A DNA stretch of 64,000 nt from DASWJZ01 sp964440525 (GCA_964440525.1 CAYTTC010000010.1:1-64000); one strand, 5' to 3'; shown: positions 17,487 to 25,148, counted from the stretch's first letter. Notes: generated by a model from the sequence alone, not told the origin. Program-made: numbers and translations.

Positions 17487-17921
17487 TCAAACCAGAACGC
17501 GCCACCGGCGCGGCCGTCCATCATTGGCCGTCACCGTCTTTCCAAGATGGTTTTGCAGCGACGCATTCACCGCGCCATACATGCGCTCCGCGTCCTTCCG
17601 TGATGGCTTCTCAATGCCCTTAGAGCGGAACAGGGCCGCTCCTATCTCCTCCGCTGTCATCGGCTCCGGCGCGGCTCTCAGAACGTCCAGCACGGCCCGG
17701 AAGATCGTCCCGCGCCGGAATAACGGATTCGGATTGTTCTTCCGCCTAGCGGCGATGCTCTTGGCGTTGAAGCCGGGCTCTAGCAGTTTCAGCACGGCCT
17801 CAACATGAAGCATGTCGGCGCGAAGCTTCGTCGCTTCCTTGGCGTTCTGTTTGATCCTGCCGCCTAGCTCCGCGTGAAGTTTGATCAGAGCGAAGACTGC
17901 GGGGCTTTGAGGTTCGGTCAT
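17487..17921 (-). CDS. Passenger gene: coiled-coil and putative winged-helix protein
   Basis: 144 residues from the ATG at 17921, which has AGGGGA upstream and follows the transposase stop by 8 bases. Residues 1-60 are helical (LIKLHAELGGRIKQNAKEAT..) and look like a coiled coil. The C-terminal part has a winged-helix pattern (FRAVLDVLRAAPEPMTAEEI, then SLQNHLGKTVTANDGRPRRW). It is probably co-transcribed with the transposase and could be an accessory DNA-binding factor. That role is inferred from position and fold only. Confidence 0.7.
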   Translation of the reverse strand: MTEPQSPAVFALIKLHAELGGRIKQNAKEATKLRADMLHVEAVLKLLEPGFNAKSIAARRKNNPNPLFRRGTIFRAVLDVLRAAPEPMTAEEIGAALFRSKGIEKPSRKDAERMYGAVNASLQNHLGKTVTANDGRPRRWRVLV

Positions 17922-17929
17922 GGTGTCCC

Positions 17930-18889
17930 CTATGCGGCTTTCTGCCAGCGGCCCGTCCACACCCGGCTCTGCGGAGAAGCGAGGGCCAGCCGAAGCGCCT
18001 TGCGAGTGAGCGAGCCGTTATCGAGGCGGCGGTGGTCTTCCATCCAAGCCGCGTGCGAGGCATAGGCGTGAAGGTGGCGACCGCTCACCTTGTGATGCTG
18101 TCCGCCGACCATGCGACGAAGGCGGGAGAAGAACGACTCGGCCTGATTGGTGCAAACGCCTTCATCCATGAACGCCAGCGAATGGTTGATCCGCTTCGCG
18201 GTGTACCAAGCGTGCAAGCCATCCCATGACGCTGCTTCGTCGGCGAAGATCACAGAGCCATCCACAACGCGCCGACGGATCATCGGCACCGCTTCATCCT
18301 CGGAACGGAACACGGCGGTTAGGGTGCGACCACGACGCGCTCTGAGCGCCACCACGACGCGGCGCTTGTCGGAACGGTTCTCGCTAAGGCGGCGGTCGAG
18401 ACGGTCTTCCTTGCGGTTCTCAGGGCGAACGTGACCGCCGAAATAGGCACCATCAACCTCGACCTCGCCGGACAGCGAAGCGTCCTTCGTCTCTCCCGCC
18501 AGCGCTTCCCTGAGCTTGTGCGCCAGCACGAAAGCGCTTTTCGGGTTGCAGCCGATGTCGCGTGCCAATTGGAGGGCGCTAAGACCCTTGGCCGCGTTTG
18601 CGATAAGGCAGATCGCCGCGAGCAAATCGACAAAGGACAGCTTGCGGGAATGCAGGATCGTCCCTGACGTTGCCGAGAACTGGACGCCGCAAGCGGAGCA
18701 TTTGAAGCGACGGCGCGTCGTGATCGTGTAGGTATCGAGGCAACCGCACTCGGGGCAAACCGCCTCACCATCCGTCTCAGACCAGCGGAGCTTGCGGAAC
18801 GTCGCGTAAGCCGCTTCCTCGCCCGCCTGGTAGATGTCCCGCAGGCTGAGGCTCCGGGCTTTCGCGGAGAGAAGGAAGTGTTGGGCCAT
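17930..18889 (-). CDS. IS1595-family (ISXO2-like) transposase
   Basis: 319 residues. An N-terminal four-cysteine zinc ribbon (CPECG at residues 45-49 and CSACG at 64-68) precedes the ISXO2-like DDE domain. The catalytic acidic residues lie in EVEVDGAYFGG, in VIFADEAASWDGL, and near NQAESFFSRLRRM, the usual place of the third residue in this family. A helical region (SALQLARDIGCNPKSAF) between ribbon and catalytic domain looks like a helix-turn-helix. All domains are complete, so the enzyme should be active. The start at 18889 faces the operator-like repeats at 18909-18989. Confidence 0.95.
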   Translation of the reverse strand: MAQHFLLSAKARSLSLRDIYQAGEEAAYATFRKLRWSETDGEAVCPECGCLDTYTITTRRRFKCSACGVQFSATSGTILHSRKLSFVDLLAAICLIANAAKGLSALQLARDIGCNPKSAFVLAHKLREALAGETKDASLSGEVEVDGAYFGGHVRPENRKEDRLDRRLSENRSDKRRVVVALRARRGRTLTAVFRSEDEAVPMIRRRVVDGSVIFADEAASWDGLHAWYTAKRINHSLAFMDEGVCTNQAESFFSRLRRMVGGQHHKVSGRHLHAYASHAAWMEDHRRLDNGSLTRKALRLALASPQSRVWTGRWQKAA

Positions 18890-18908
18890 CAGTTTTTGCC
18901 ATCAAATC

Positions 18909-18989
18909 CGTTACGTGTGTAACGAATATGGTGGCGGGCAATACCGTTGTCAATGGCATTCGTAACGAATATGATGGCTGCCGTAACGG
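18909..18989. promoter_or_regulatory. Array of GTAACG half-sites in the divergent promoter region
   Basis: Between the transposase start (18889) and the DUF6471 start (19003) the motif GTAACG(A/G)AT recurs at 18919, 18962 and 18983. The spacings are 43 and 21 bases, that is about four and two helical turns. The first copy is half of an inverted repeat CGTTAC-GTGT-GTAACG (18909-18924). The second sits in the palindrome ATTCGTAACGAAT (18958-18970) and the third in CCGTAACGG (18981-18989). The first two copies share a longer identity, GTAACGAATATG(G/A)TGGC. This looks like an operator controlling both directions. Confidence 0.6.
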
Positions 18990-19002
18990 ATTCGGAGCGG
19001 CC

Positions 19003-19230
19003 ATGAAAAGCGAGGATCGCTGGGTCAACCAAGCCAAGGGCATACTGCGGGCTGAGATGACCCGCCGGGCTATCTCTTATGAGCAGCTGGCGCAGAAACT
19101 CGGGGAGCTGGGCGTGAAGGACTCGGCGGTCAATCTCCGCAACAAAATGGCGCGCGGCGGCTTTTCAGCGGCGTTCTTCCTTCAGTGTCTAGAGGCAATC
19201 GGGGTGAAGAGGATCGAAATCGCCGACTAA
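19003..19230 (+). CDS. DUF6471-type small protein (putative regulator)
   Basis: 75 residues. The pattern WVNQAKGILRAEMTRRAISY, then LAQKLGELGVKDSAVNLRNK and FLQCLEAIGV matches the short helix-turn-helix-like proteins annotated as DUF6471. Such proteins are common on plasmids and mobile elements. The fold resembles an XRE-type DNA-binding domain (YEQLAQKLGELGVKDSAVNL as the helix-turn-helix). It is divergent from the transposase with the GTAACG repeats between them, so it is a candidate for the repressor that reads those repeats. An in-frame upstream ATG at 18928 is less likely because it would cover the operator. Confidence 0.7.
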   Translation: MKSEDRWVNQAKGILRAEMTRRAISYEQLAQKLGELGVKDSAVNLRNKMARGGFSAAFFLQCLEAIGVKRIEIAD

Positions 19231-20408
19231 GATGGCCTGACTCTCAGAGGACCGCCCAACTGCAACAGTTCTTGCTCTAGTTCGTCGCGATGATGATGAA
19301 GTATGCTGAGAACGGCAGAGTATTTCATTTGGGCAATTAGATTAACGCGGAAACTCAACACATCAAGCATGGTGTTTTGTTGACTTGCTTCGCGCGCTTT
19401 AATTTCTGCTAAGGCAATGGCGTTGCTAATGGCAAAATCTATTCCTTCATTCCACGGCGTATCTCGTGTGATCCGTATTATGCGATTTACGAACTTATCC
19501 ATATTCTCTCGTTCAGTGTTATTTATGTCGCCCGGCTTCCCAATCTCTTCCAACTTACAAGGAGCGGACTTAATCTGATCAGAAAAGTGTCTAATATTTG
19601 TATCCTTAGCGTTGTACGCCAAGATAAAAGCAACCTTGGCTTTCAAATCTTTGAGCAATTCGTCTTTCTCGTTCAGTGCTTCCGTCGCGCCCTCTATGCT
19701 TGTTAGTCGTTTTTCGATCAGCTCGAATTTGTTTCCACCGATCGAAAACATACTGTCTGGCTGATTGATTTGCTGGTCTAGTGCGCCAATGCGGCGCAAT
19801 AGCTCGTCGATAGTCAGGTCCGTTCGATGAATCTCTCTGTCTACGTATTGTGCTCGGGCGTCGGCGTCTCGACGCATCGTAGCGACCACGGAAGGCAGCC
19901 CAGCTAGGTTTTCAGGAATGTGCGGAATCTGCTTCGTCGGATCGAGATCAGCGCTAGTGATTGCCGTGCTTTTGCCGTCGGCGCTGATGCCAGCCTCATC
20001 GGAGCGGGACGCGGGGCGTGAGAATACGAGAAACGATCCTATCAAGACCGAAGCGGCAAAGATCATTACGACCGGGCCGCCGCTGTCCGTGAACGCCCCT
20101 GGTGGCGCGTTCGCTACGTGCCACACCAAGACGCCAACGATGAGGGTCAACCCGATCACCAGAACCGTCGGCCCAATCCACGCAGACTTGATGCGGAGCA
20201 GCGCGGCGAGTTTGGTGATGTCGGACCAGACTAAGGTCGCGCCCACGCCGATGGTTACGGCAGACACGCCGAAGGCGAGGACTATCACCCATGGTGGAAA
20301 GGCGGCAGGGAACGTGGTCATTGCCACGCTCCCCATCGTTTCGATTCCACCGGCGAGTAATATCCAGCGCTCCAGAAGGCGCTTTGTTGTGTCCGACGGC
20401 CAGCCCAT
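19227..20408 (-). CDS. Passenger gene: membrane-anchored coiled-coil protein of unknown function
   Basis: 393 residues. Three or four membrane helices occupy the N-terminal third (about residues 38-58, 75-96, 106-128, and perhaps 13-30). A linker follows (130-170) and then a long cytoplasmic region that is helical and probably coiled-coil (about 175-260, DADARAQYVDREIHRTDLTI, ELIEKRLTSIEGATEAL). The last 130 residues are also helical, with no known motif. The 3' half is AT-rich relative to host genes, a sign of foreign origin. It converges with the DUF6471 gene, overlapping by 4 bases. I cannot assign a function. The architecture would fit a membrane sensor or a defence-like effector. Confidence 0.7.
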   Translation of the reverse strand: MGWPSDTTKRLLERWILLAGGIETMGSVAMTTFPAAFPPWVIVLAFGVSAVTIGVGATLVWSDITKLAALLRIKSAWIGPTVLVIGLTLIVGVLVWHVANAPPGAFTDSGGPVVMIFAASVLIGSFLVFSRPASRSDEAGISADGKSTAITSADLDPTKQIPHIPENLAGLPSVVATMRRDADARAQYVDREIHRTDLTIDELLRRIGALDQQINQPDSMFSIGGNKFELIEKRLTSIEGATEALNEKDELLKDLKAKVAFILAYNAKDTNIRHFSDQIKSAPCKLEEIGKPGDINNTERENMDKFVNRIIRITRDTPWNEGIDFAISNAIALAEIKAREASQQNTMLDVLSFRVNLIAQMKYSAVLSILHHHRDELEQELLQLGGPLRVRPS

Positions 20409-20476
20409 AGGTCAGAGGATGCATTAGTCGCAACCGCTTGGCGAGTCGGGCTAGTCCATCTTCCTCGTAATTCCAT

Positions 20477-20493
20477 CGTCGGGACTCCCGACG
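20477..20493. repeat. 17-base palindrome inside the right end of the transposon
   Basis: CGTCGGGA, C, TCCCGACG is a perfect dyad 32 bases inside the right terminal repeat, upstream of the membrane/coiled-coil gene. A one-base loop makes it a poor hairpin but a plausible protein-binding site. Confidence 0.45.
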
Positions 20494-20524
20494 GCAATCA
20501 GGCGGAAAATGCTAGGCTTTTAGC

Positions 20525-20550
20525 CTTGGTGCATTTGCGCCCGAATGCCG
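20525..20550. repeat. Right terminal inverted repeat of the transposon
   Basis: 26 bases, the exact reverse complement of 16138-16163, followed directly by the second copy of the 8-bp target duplication. Confidence 0.96.
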
Positions 20551-20558
20551 GCTGGCCC
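20551..20558. repeat. Target-site duplication, right copy
   Basis: GCTGGCCC, identical to 16130-16137. It encodes part of the G-P-A of the interrupted dprA on the minus strand. Confidence 0.95.
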
Positions 20559-20636
20559 GACATTCTCGCTCCGAATGAGACGCAGCCACGCAAGCCGCTG
20601 CTCGTCGGTCAGCGCGACACCGCCTGCCTCGATCAT
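20551..20636 (-). pseudogene. dprA: DprA, 5' fragment (first 29 codons)
   Basis: Reading the minus strand from the ATG at 20636 gives 29 residues that include LTDEQRLAWLRLIRSENVGP, the usual N-terminal helical motif of DprA. The frame then runs into the transposon. A GGGGGAA motif lies about 8 bases before the ATG. Joined to 16137-15091 across the target site the gene would encode about 374 residues, the normal DprA length. The fragment alone would add a short unrelated tail from the terminal repeat. Confidence 0.9.
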
Positions 20637-20786
20637 CCCGTCGATTCCCCCCAGCGCAACCCGACCATGACGGAGGCCCTTTCATCCGACAAGCGCGACC
20701 GGCGGCGCTCGCGCCAGCCGGGGCTTTGTTGCAGATTCCGGCCGGAGTAGGCTAATTGAGGGGCTGATTGGGAGCGGGGCGCCGTT

Positions 20787-22535
20787 TTGAGCACGAGCAA
20801 ATTCCGAATCGTCCTCATCAAGCCGTCCCATTACGACCGCGACGGCTACGTCATTCAATGGGTCCGCTCGACAATTCCCTCAAACAGCCTGGCGAGCGTC
20901 CACGGTCTGCTTGCCGAATGCGCGCGCGACCACGTGCTCGGGCCCGATGTCGAGATCGAGACCGAAGCCTATGACGAATGCAACACGATCATCGACGTTA
21001 AGGGCATCATCGGCCGGATCAAGGCGGCGTGCGCCGGCTTCGTCGGCCTTGTCGGCGTGCAGTCGAACCAGTTTCCGCGCGCCGTCGACCTGACGCGGCA
21101 ATTCCGCGCCGCCGGCCTGCCAGTGGTGATCGGCGGTTTTCACGTGAGCGGCTGCATCTCGATGCTGCCGGAGCTCCCCGAAGACATCAGAGCCGCGCAG
21201 GCCCTCGGCGCCATCCTCTATGCCGGCGAAGCGGAGGGGCGCATAGCCGATCTCCTCCGCGACATCCACTCCGGCGCCGCCAAGCCGATCTACAATTTCC
21301 TGCACGATCTCCCCGGCATGGCGGCGGCCACCTTGCCGATCCTGCCGCGCGAGGTCGTCACGCGCATCGCCGGCCACTATACGAGCTTCGATGCGGGGCG
21401 CGGGTGCCCGTTCCAATGCAGCTTCTGCACCATCATCAACGTGCAGGGCAGAAAATCGCGCTACCGTACGCCGGACGACGTCGAGGCGATCGTTCGCGCC
21501 AACGCAGCGCAGGGCGTGACGCGCTTCTTCGTGACCGACGACAACTTCGCCCGCAACAAGAACTGGGAGCCGATCCTCAACCGCCTGATCCAGCTCAGGG
21601 AAAACGAAGGCTTCAAGATCCGCCTGCTCCTGCAGGTCGACACGCTTTGCCACCGCATTCCGGGCTTCATCGAGAAGTCGGCGCGCGCCGGCTGCAACAT
21701 GGTCTTCATCGGGCTGGAAAACATCAATCCCGAGTCGCTGATGGGCACCAAGAAGCGGCAGAACAAGATCTGGGAATATCGCGAGATGCTGCAGGCCTGG
21801 CGCAGCCAGAAGGTGATGACCTGGGCCGGCTACATTTTGGGTTTTCCGACCGACACGCCGGAGACGATCGCGCGCGACATCAATATCATCAAGCAGGAGC
21901 TGCCGATCGACATCCTGGAGTTCTTCTGCCTGACGCCGTTGCCGGGCTCGGAGGACCACAAGAAGCTCTATCTCAAAGGGGTCCCGATGGACCCCGACAT
22001 GAACAAATACGACCTCGAGCACGTGCTCACCGCGCATCCGCTCATGTCGAAGGAGGCGTGGGAGAAGGTCTATCGCGACGCCTGGACGATCTACTACACC
22101 GACGCGCACGTGGAGACGATCGTCAAGCGCGGCATCGCGAGCGGCATCAGCACCAAGAAGATCGTCGATGCGCTCATCGTCTTTTCGGGCGCCACCGGGA
22201 TCGAGGACGTGCACCCGCTGCAATTCGGTTTCGTCAGGCGAAAAGACCGTCGCCAACGGCGCTACGGCATGCTGATCGAGAGTCCGCTCGTATTCTATCC
22301 GCGCCGCGCGCTGGAGTTTTTTGCGACGGGATGGCGCTGGTACCGGCTGCTCAGGCGCTACCGCAGCATTGCGCGGCGCGTCCTCGCGGATCCCGCCTCG
22401 GCGCGCTACATCGATGAGGCGCTGATGCCGCCGGTCGCCGGCGAAGCGCTGCCGCATTTCGTGCAGGTTTTTGCCGACAAGATCCCGAAGACGCACGGGG
22501 CGCCGACGCGCGAGATGGTGGACGCTGCCGAGTAA
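20787..22535 (+). CDS. B12-binding-domain radical SAM protein
   Basis: 582 residues from a TTG start with GGAG about 15 bases upstream. Residues 1-170 form a cobalamin-binding-like Rossmann domain (VGVQSNQFPRAVDLTRQF, VVIGGFHVSG). The radical SAM domain begins with the [4Fe-4S] motif GCPFQCSFC (Cys207, Cys211, Cys214), followed by VTDDNFARNKNWEPIL and GLENINPESL motifs of the MiaB/BchE-like branch. The C-terminal 130 residues are basic and helical. Such proteins methylate or rearrange unactivated carbons. The substrate is unknown; hopanoid, lipid or tetrapyrrole chemistry are possibilities by family only. It interrupts the dprA-plsY order on the opposite strand. Confidence 0.85.
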   Translation: MSTSKFRIVLIKPSHYDRDGYVIQWVRSTIPSNSLASVHGLLAECARDHVLGPDVEIETEAYDECNTIIDVKGIIGRIKAACAGFVGLVGVQSNQFPRAVDLTRQFRAAGLPVVIGGFHVSGCISMLPELPEDIRAAQALGAILYAGEAEGRIADLLRDIHSGAAKPIYNFLHDLPGMAAATLPILPREVVTRIAGHYTSFDAGRGCPFQCSFCTIINVQGRKSRYRTPDDVEAIVRANAAQGVTRFFVTDDNFARNKNWEPILNRLIQLRENEGFKIRLLLQVDTLCHRIPGFIEKSARAGCNMVFIGLENINPESLMGTKKRQNKIWEYREMLQAWRSQKVMTWAGYILGFPTDTPETIARDINIIKQELPIDILEFFCLTPLPGSEDHKKLYLKGVPMDPDMNKYDLEHVLTAHPLMSKEAWEKVYRDAWTIYYTDAHVETIVKRGIASGISTKKIVDALIVFSGATGIEDVHPLQFGFVRRKDRRQRRYGMLIESPLVFYPRRALEFFATGWRWYRLLRRYRSIARRVLADPASARYIDEALMPPVAGEALPHFVQVFADKIPKTHGAPTREMVDAAE

Positions 22536-22545
22536 CTGGCCGCGG

Positions 22546-23130
22546 CTATTTGGCGCCGATCCGCGATTCTTCTCCGGCCAGAAGCCGCTGCAGATTGGCG
22601 CGGTGTTTTATCCAGATGAGGACCGTCAGCAGGGCACAGAGCGCTGCGATTTCGTAGCGTTCGAAGAGGACGAGCATGACTGGCGCCGCAACGCTGGCGA
22701 CCAGCGCCGAGAGCGACGAGTAACGTGTCGCCGCGGCGACGCCGAGCCAGATGAGCGCGGCGGCGATCATGGTTGGCCAATGCAGGCCGAGAAGGACGCC
22801 GAGGAACGTGGCGACCCCCTTGCCGCCCTTGAATTTCAGCCAGACCGGGAAGCAATGGCCGACATACGCGCCGAATCCGGCGGCGAGCGCGCCGTAGAGG
22901 CCGAAGCGCCAGCCGATGAAAACCGCGAGGGTGCCCTTGGCGGCGTCGAGAATGAGCGTCGCGGCCGCGATGTCTTTTCGTCCGGTGCGGAGCACGTTCG
23001 TCGCGCCGATATTGCCCGAGCCGATAGCGCGGATGTCGCCAAGACCTGCGATCCGGGTGAGGATCAGGCCGAAGGGAATCGAGCCGAGCAGATAGCCGAT
23101 CAAAAGCGCTGCAAGAATGCTCCACGTCAT
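22546..23130 (-). CDS. plsY: Glycerol-3-phosphate acyltransferase PlsY
   Basis: 194 residues from the ATG at 23130; the frame extends 21 codons further up, but those residues are not part of the family. Five to seven membrane helices. The three conserved PlsY motifs are visible: GSIPFGLIL, GSGNIGATNVLRTG for phosphate binding, and FKGGKGVATFLG. PlsY transfers the acyl group from acyl-phosphate (made by PlsX, 54807-55865) to glycerol-3-phosphate, the first step in phospholipid synthesis. It is followed on the same strand by the interrupted dprA, but the radical SAM gene lies between on the other strand. Confidence 0.95.
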   Translation of the reverse strand: MTWSILAALLIGYLLGSIPFGLILTRIAGLGDIRAIGSGNIGATNVLRTGRKDIAAATLILDAAKGTLAVFIGWRFGLYGALAAGFGAYVGHCFPVWLKFKGGKGVATFLGVLLGLHWPTMIAAALIWLGVAAATRYSSLSALVASVAAPVMLVLFERYEIAALCALLTVLIWIKHRANLQRLLAGEESRIGAK

Positions 23131-23245
23131 GGCGTCGATCCTATCGTTCTCGCGGCGGATGCCAAGCGCCATGCCTCGCCGCAAATGAGCCAACCCGGGG
23201 TAAGACCTCCTGTTACGATCCAGCCGCGCGATCGGGGAGGGGAAA

Positions 23246-23734
23246 ATGGCGCAAGTTCGATTGACCGGCGGCTGCCAATGCGGCGCAGTGCGCTACGCGC
23301 TCAACGCGATGCCGGAAAAGCCGTGCATCTGCCATTGCCGCATGTGCCAGAAGCATACCGGAAACCTCTTCGGTTCGTTTGCCGGAGTCGCCTACAGCGA
23401 CTTCGAGCTGACCCGTGGAGAATTTTCGAGCTATCAAAGCTCCGATCTGGCCGAGCGCGTCTTCTGCGCGAAATGCGGAACGCCGCTCGGCTATTTCTAC
23501 CTCGATCGATCGCGGATTTCCGTGACGATCGGCTCGCTCGATGAGCCCAAGCGCTTCAGACCGCTGGCGCAATACGGTGTCGAGGGGCGCCTTTCATGGC
23601 TCGCCGAGGCTTTGGCAACACCGGCGACCGTTACCGGCGCAGGCGACACCCAAGCCGACCTGCGCTCAGCCGACCGCATCCATCCGCGCCAGCATCCCGA
23701 CCACGATACCGCGGCTTGGCCGCCGGCCGGCTGA
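23246..23734 (+). CDS. GFA (glutathione-dependent formaldehyde-activating) domain protein
   Basis: 162 residues. The zinc-binding cysteines of the GFA fold are GGCQCGAVRY near residue 10, CHCRMCQ near residue 30 and FCAKCGTPL near residue 75. Family members bind zinc; only some activate S-hydroxymethylglutathione, so the reaction is uncertain. The C-terminal tail RSADRIHPRQHPDHDTA is encoded by 23661-23714, and the same peptide with only synonymous changes is encoded again on the minus strand at 25149-25202. The gene is divergent from plsY. GGGGAGGGG upstream supports the start. Confidence 0.87.
   Translation: MAQVRLTGGCQCGAVRYALNAMPEKPCICHCRMCQKHTGNLFGSFAGVAYSDFELTRGEFSSYQSSDLAERVFCAKCGTPLGYFYLDRSRISVTIGSLDEPKRFRPLAQYGVEGRLSWLAEALATPATVTGAGDTQADLRSADRIHPRQHPDHDTAAWPPAG
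23661..23714 (+). repeat. 54-bp inverted repeat, copy A
   Basis: Fifty of 54 bases match the reverse complement of 25149-25202. The four differences are all in third codon positions of the peptide RSADRIHPRQHPDHDTA and leave it unchanged. This copy forms the C-terminus of the GFA protein. Confidence 0.85.
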
Positions 23735-24026
23735 CACGTCCGCTCCTCTCGACCGACGACAATCGAATGTGGAGGTCTCCCCAGTTTGTCATGCTGAGTG
23801 CAACCGGCGCTAAAGCCGACATGGCTTCACTGTTCAGCTACTTCGCGGATTGATCCAAAGCGGTCGTTCGTTGGTCGGCGGCCCTGTCGTTTTGACAGCA
23901 CTCAATCAGAGGCCAGGCCCGCCAAGGAAGGTCCTGTAACATCCGCTTGCGGGTATCGTTAGAGCGGGCTGTCCGATGACAAAGCTGCCCTTCGTCCCAT
24001 GCCCAGGAGCCAAGGGTGAACGGCGT

Positions 24027-24590
24027 TTAGGGCTCCTTGCCGATGACGATCTCGACGCGGCGGTTTTTCTGGCGGCCATCAGGATCATCCGATCCATCCG
24101 GATGCTCGTTCGGCGCCGCCGGCTGGCTTTCCCCGAAGCCGACGGTCTCGAAATCGGAACCGTCGAGGCCTTCCTCATCGACGAGCCAATCCATGACCGA
24201 CAAGGCTCGGTTCTCGGAAAGCGCCTGATTGTAGGCGTCAGAGCCTTTGGAATCGGTGTGGCCTTCGATCCTGACGGGCTGGTCGGTATGCGCGCCGATG
24301 AGACCGGCGACCTGGCCGAGCGCCGCAGACGCTTCCGCCTTGATGTCGGAGCTGTCGAAATCGAAAAGCACGTCGGCGGAAAGCGAGATGCGGATTTCCG
24401 TCTCGGTCTCTTCGACCGCGAGGTCCGTCACCGCACCCTCCACTTCGGTCGCGGCGATCAGCAGATCGAGGGTGCGGAACTCCAAATCGAGCGTGCGGAA
24501 GCCGACGTCGAGTGTGCGGAACTCGGTGTCCTGCGCCGCGGCGGACGCCGTCAGAAGCAGCGCGGCGACTGCGACGAGAAGAGGACGCAT
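24027..24590 (-). CDS. OmpA-family peptidoglycan-associated protein
   Basis: 187 residues with a signal peptide (about residues 1-19, cleavage after ASA/AAA). After it come three tandem heptads, EFRTLDV, GFRTLDL and EFRTLDL. The OmpA-C domain (about residues 70-185) has VLFDFDSSDIK, VRIEGHTDSKGSDAYN and NRRVEIVI, which bind the peptide stem of peptidoglycan in known members. It has no transmembrane barrel and no lipobox, so it is probably a soluble periplasmic protein. It follows the secreted protein gene by 10 bases on the same strand. Confidence 0.88.
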   Translation of the reverse strand: MRPLLVAVAALLLTASAAAQDTEFRTLDVGFRTLDLEFRTLDLLIAATEVEGAVTDLAVEETETEIRISLSADVLFDFDSSDIKAEASAALGQVAGLIGAHTDQPVRIEGHTDSKGSDAYNQALSENRALSVMDWLVDEEGLDGSDFETVGFGESQPAAPNEHPDGSDDPDGRQKNRRVEIVIGKEP

Positions 24591-24600
24591 CGACCCCTCC

Positions 24601-25071
24601 TCAGTTGATCGGAACCCCTTCGATCGGTTCGAAGAGCGGCACGACCAAGGTCATTTCGGTGACTTCGGCCGGCGGGGCGGGATAGGTCGCCCAGATGTTC
24701 ATCTTCTTGCCGTCCTCCAGGTCATTCACGCCGCTGCAGACGCATTTGCCTTCAGTGTCGCGCACCACCAAGTATTTCTTCTTATTGACGGCGTCGAGCA
24801 GATAGGCGCCGCTGAAGGCGCCGCAACTATCGTTCGCGCCCGGCTCGCGCATGGAGCAGCTGGCTTCGAAAGCCCCGCCGGACTCGTTTATGAGCCGTAG
24901 CCTCAGGGTTACCGTATCCCCATCGCCGCGCTTCAGATCGCGTACCTCGATGCGAACGTCAGGTGTCTCGCCCTCGGCGAAGAGGACATCCTGCGCGAGA
25001 ACGGGCGGGGCTGAGACCATCGCCGACCCCAATATTCCGGCGACCAAGCCGCACCAAGCAAGTCGGCCCAT
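24601..25071 (-). CDS. Secreted protein of unknown function
   Basis: 156 residues with a signal peptide (MGRLAWCGLVAGILGSAMVS, cleavage after LAQ or nearby). The mature part looks beta-rich (VTLRLRLINESGGAFEASC) and has four cysteines (ASC, DSCGAF, GKCVCSG), which could make two disulfides. It contains RIEVRDLKRGDGDTVTLRL and WATYPAPPAEVTEMTLVVP, a pattern like DUF4352 or telomeric-repeat-type beta-sandwich proteins, but I cannot name a family. It is the first gene of a unit with the OmpA-like gene, so a role at the cell wall is plausible. Confidence 0.7.
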   Translation of the reverse strand: MGRLAWCGLVAGILGSAMVSAPPVLAQDVLFAEGETPDVRIEVRDLKRGDGDTVTLRLRLINESGGAFEASCSMREPGANDSCGAFSGAYLLDAVNKKKYLVVRDTEGKCVCSGVNDLEDGKKMNIWATYPAPPAEVTEMTLVVPLFEPIEGVPIN

Positions 25072-25148
25072 TGCATCCTCCCTCGTCTACGCGGCCAACC
25101 TAGCAAGAGGTCGGCGCTTCCGCCACGGAATACTCATGCTTTGCAGGT

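Larger units (their letters stand above)
16138..20550. mobile_element. IS1595-family transposon with passenger genes, inserted in dprA
   Basis: 4,413 bp. The ends are perfect 26-bp inverted repeats beginning CGGCATTCGGGCGCAAATGC, flanked by an 8-bp duplication GCTGGCCC. The transposase (17930-18889) has the zinc ribbon and DDE domain of the IS1595/ISXO2 type, whose members make 8-bp duplications. Such elements are usually 0.7-2 kb; this one is larger because it carries about eight other genes, as described for some IS1595 subgroups. The intact ends, exact duplication and otherwise intact dprA show a recent insertion. Parts of the cargo (for example 19270-19760) are clearly more AT-rich than the host. 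Confidence 0.95.

Noticed and set aside
20477..20493. Terminator at the right end of the transposon
   Set aside because: A one-base loop and no T-run make termination unlikely; kept only as a dyad repeat.
20880..22496. A 538-codon minus-strand frame across the radical SAM gene
   Set aside because: Antisense shadow; composition rich in Arg, Asp and His with no domain, while the plus strand has clear catalytic motifs.
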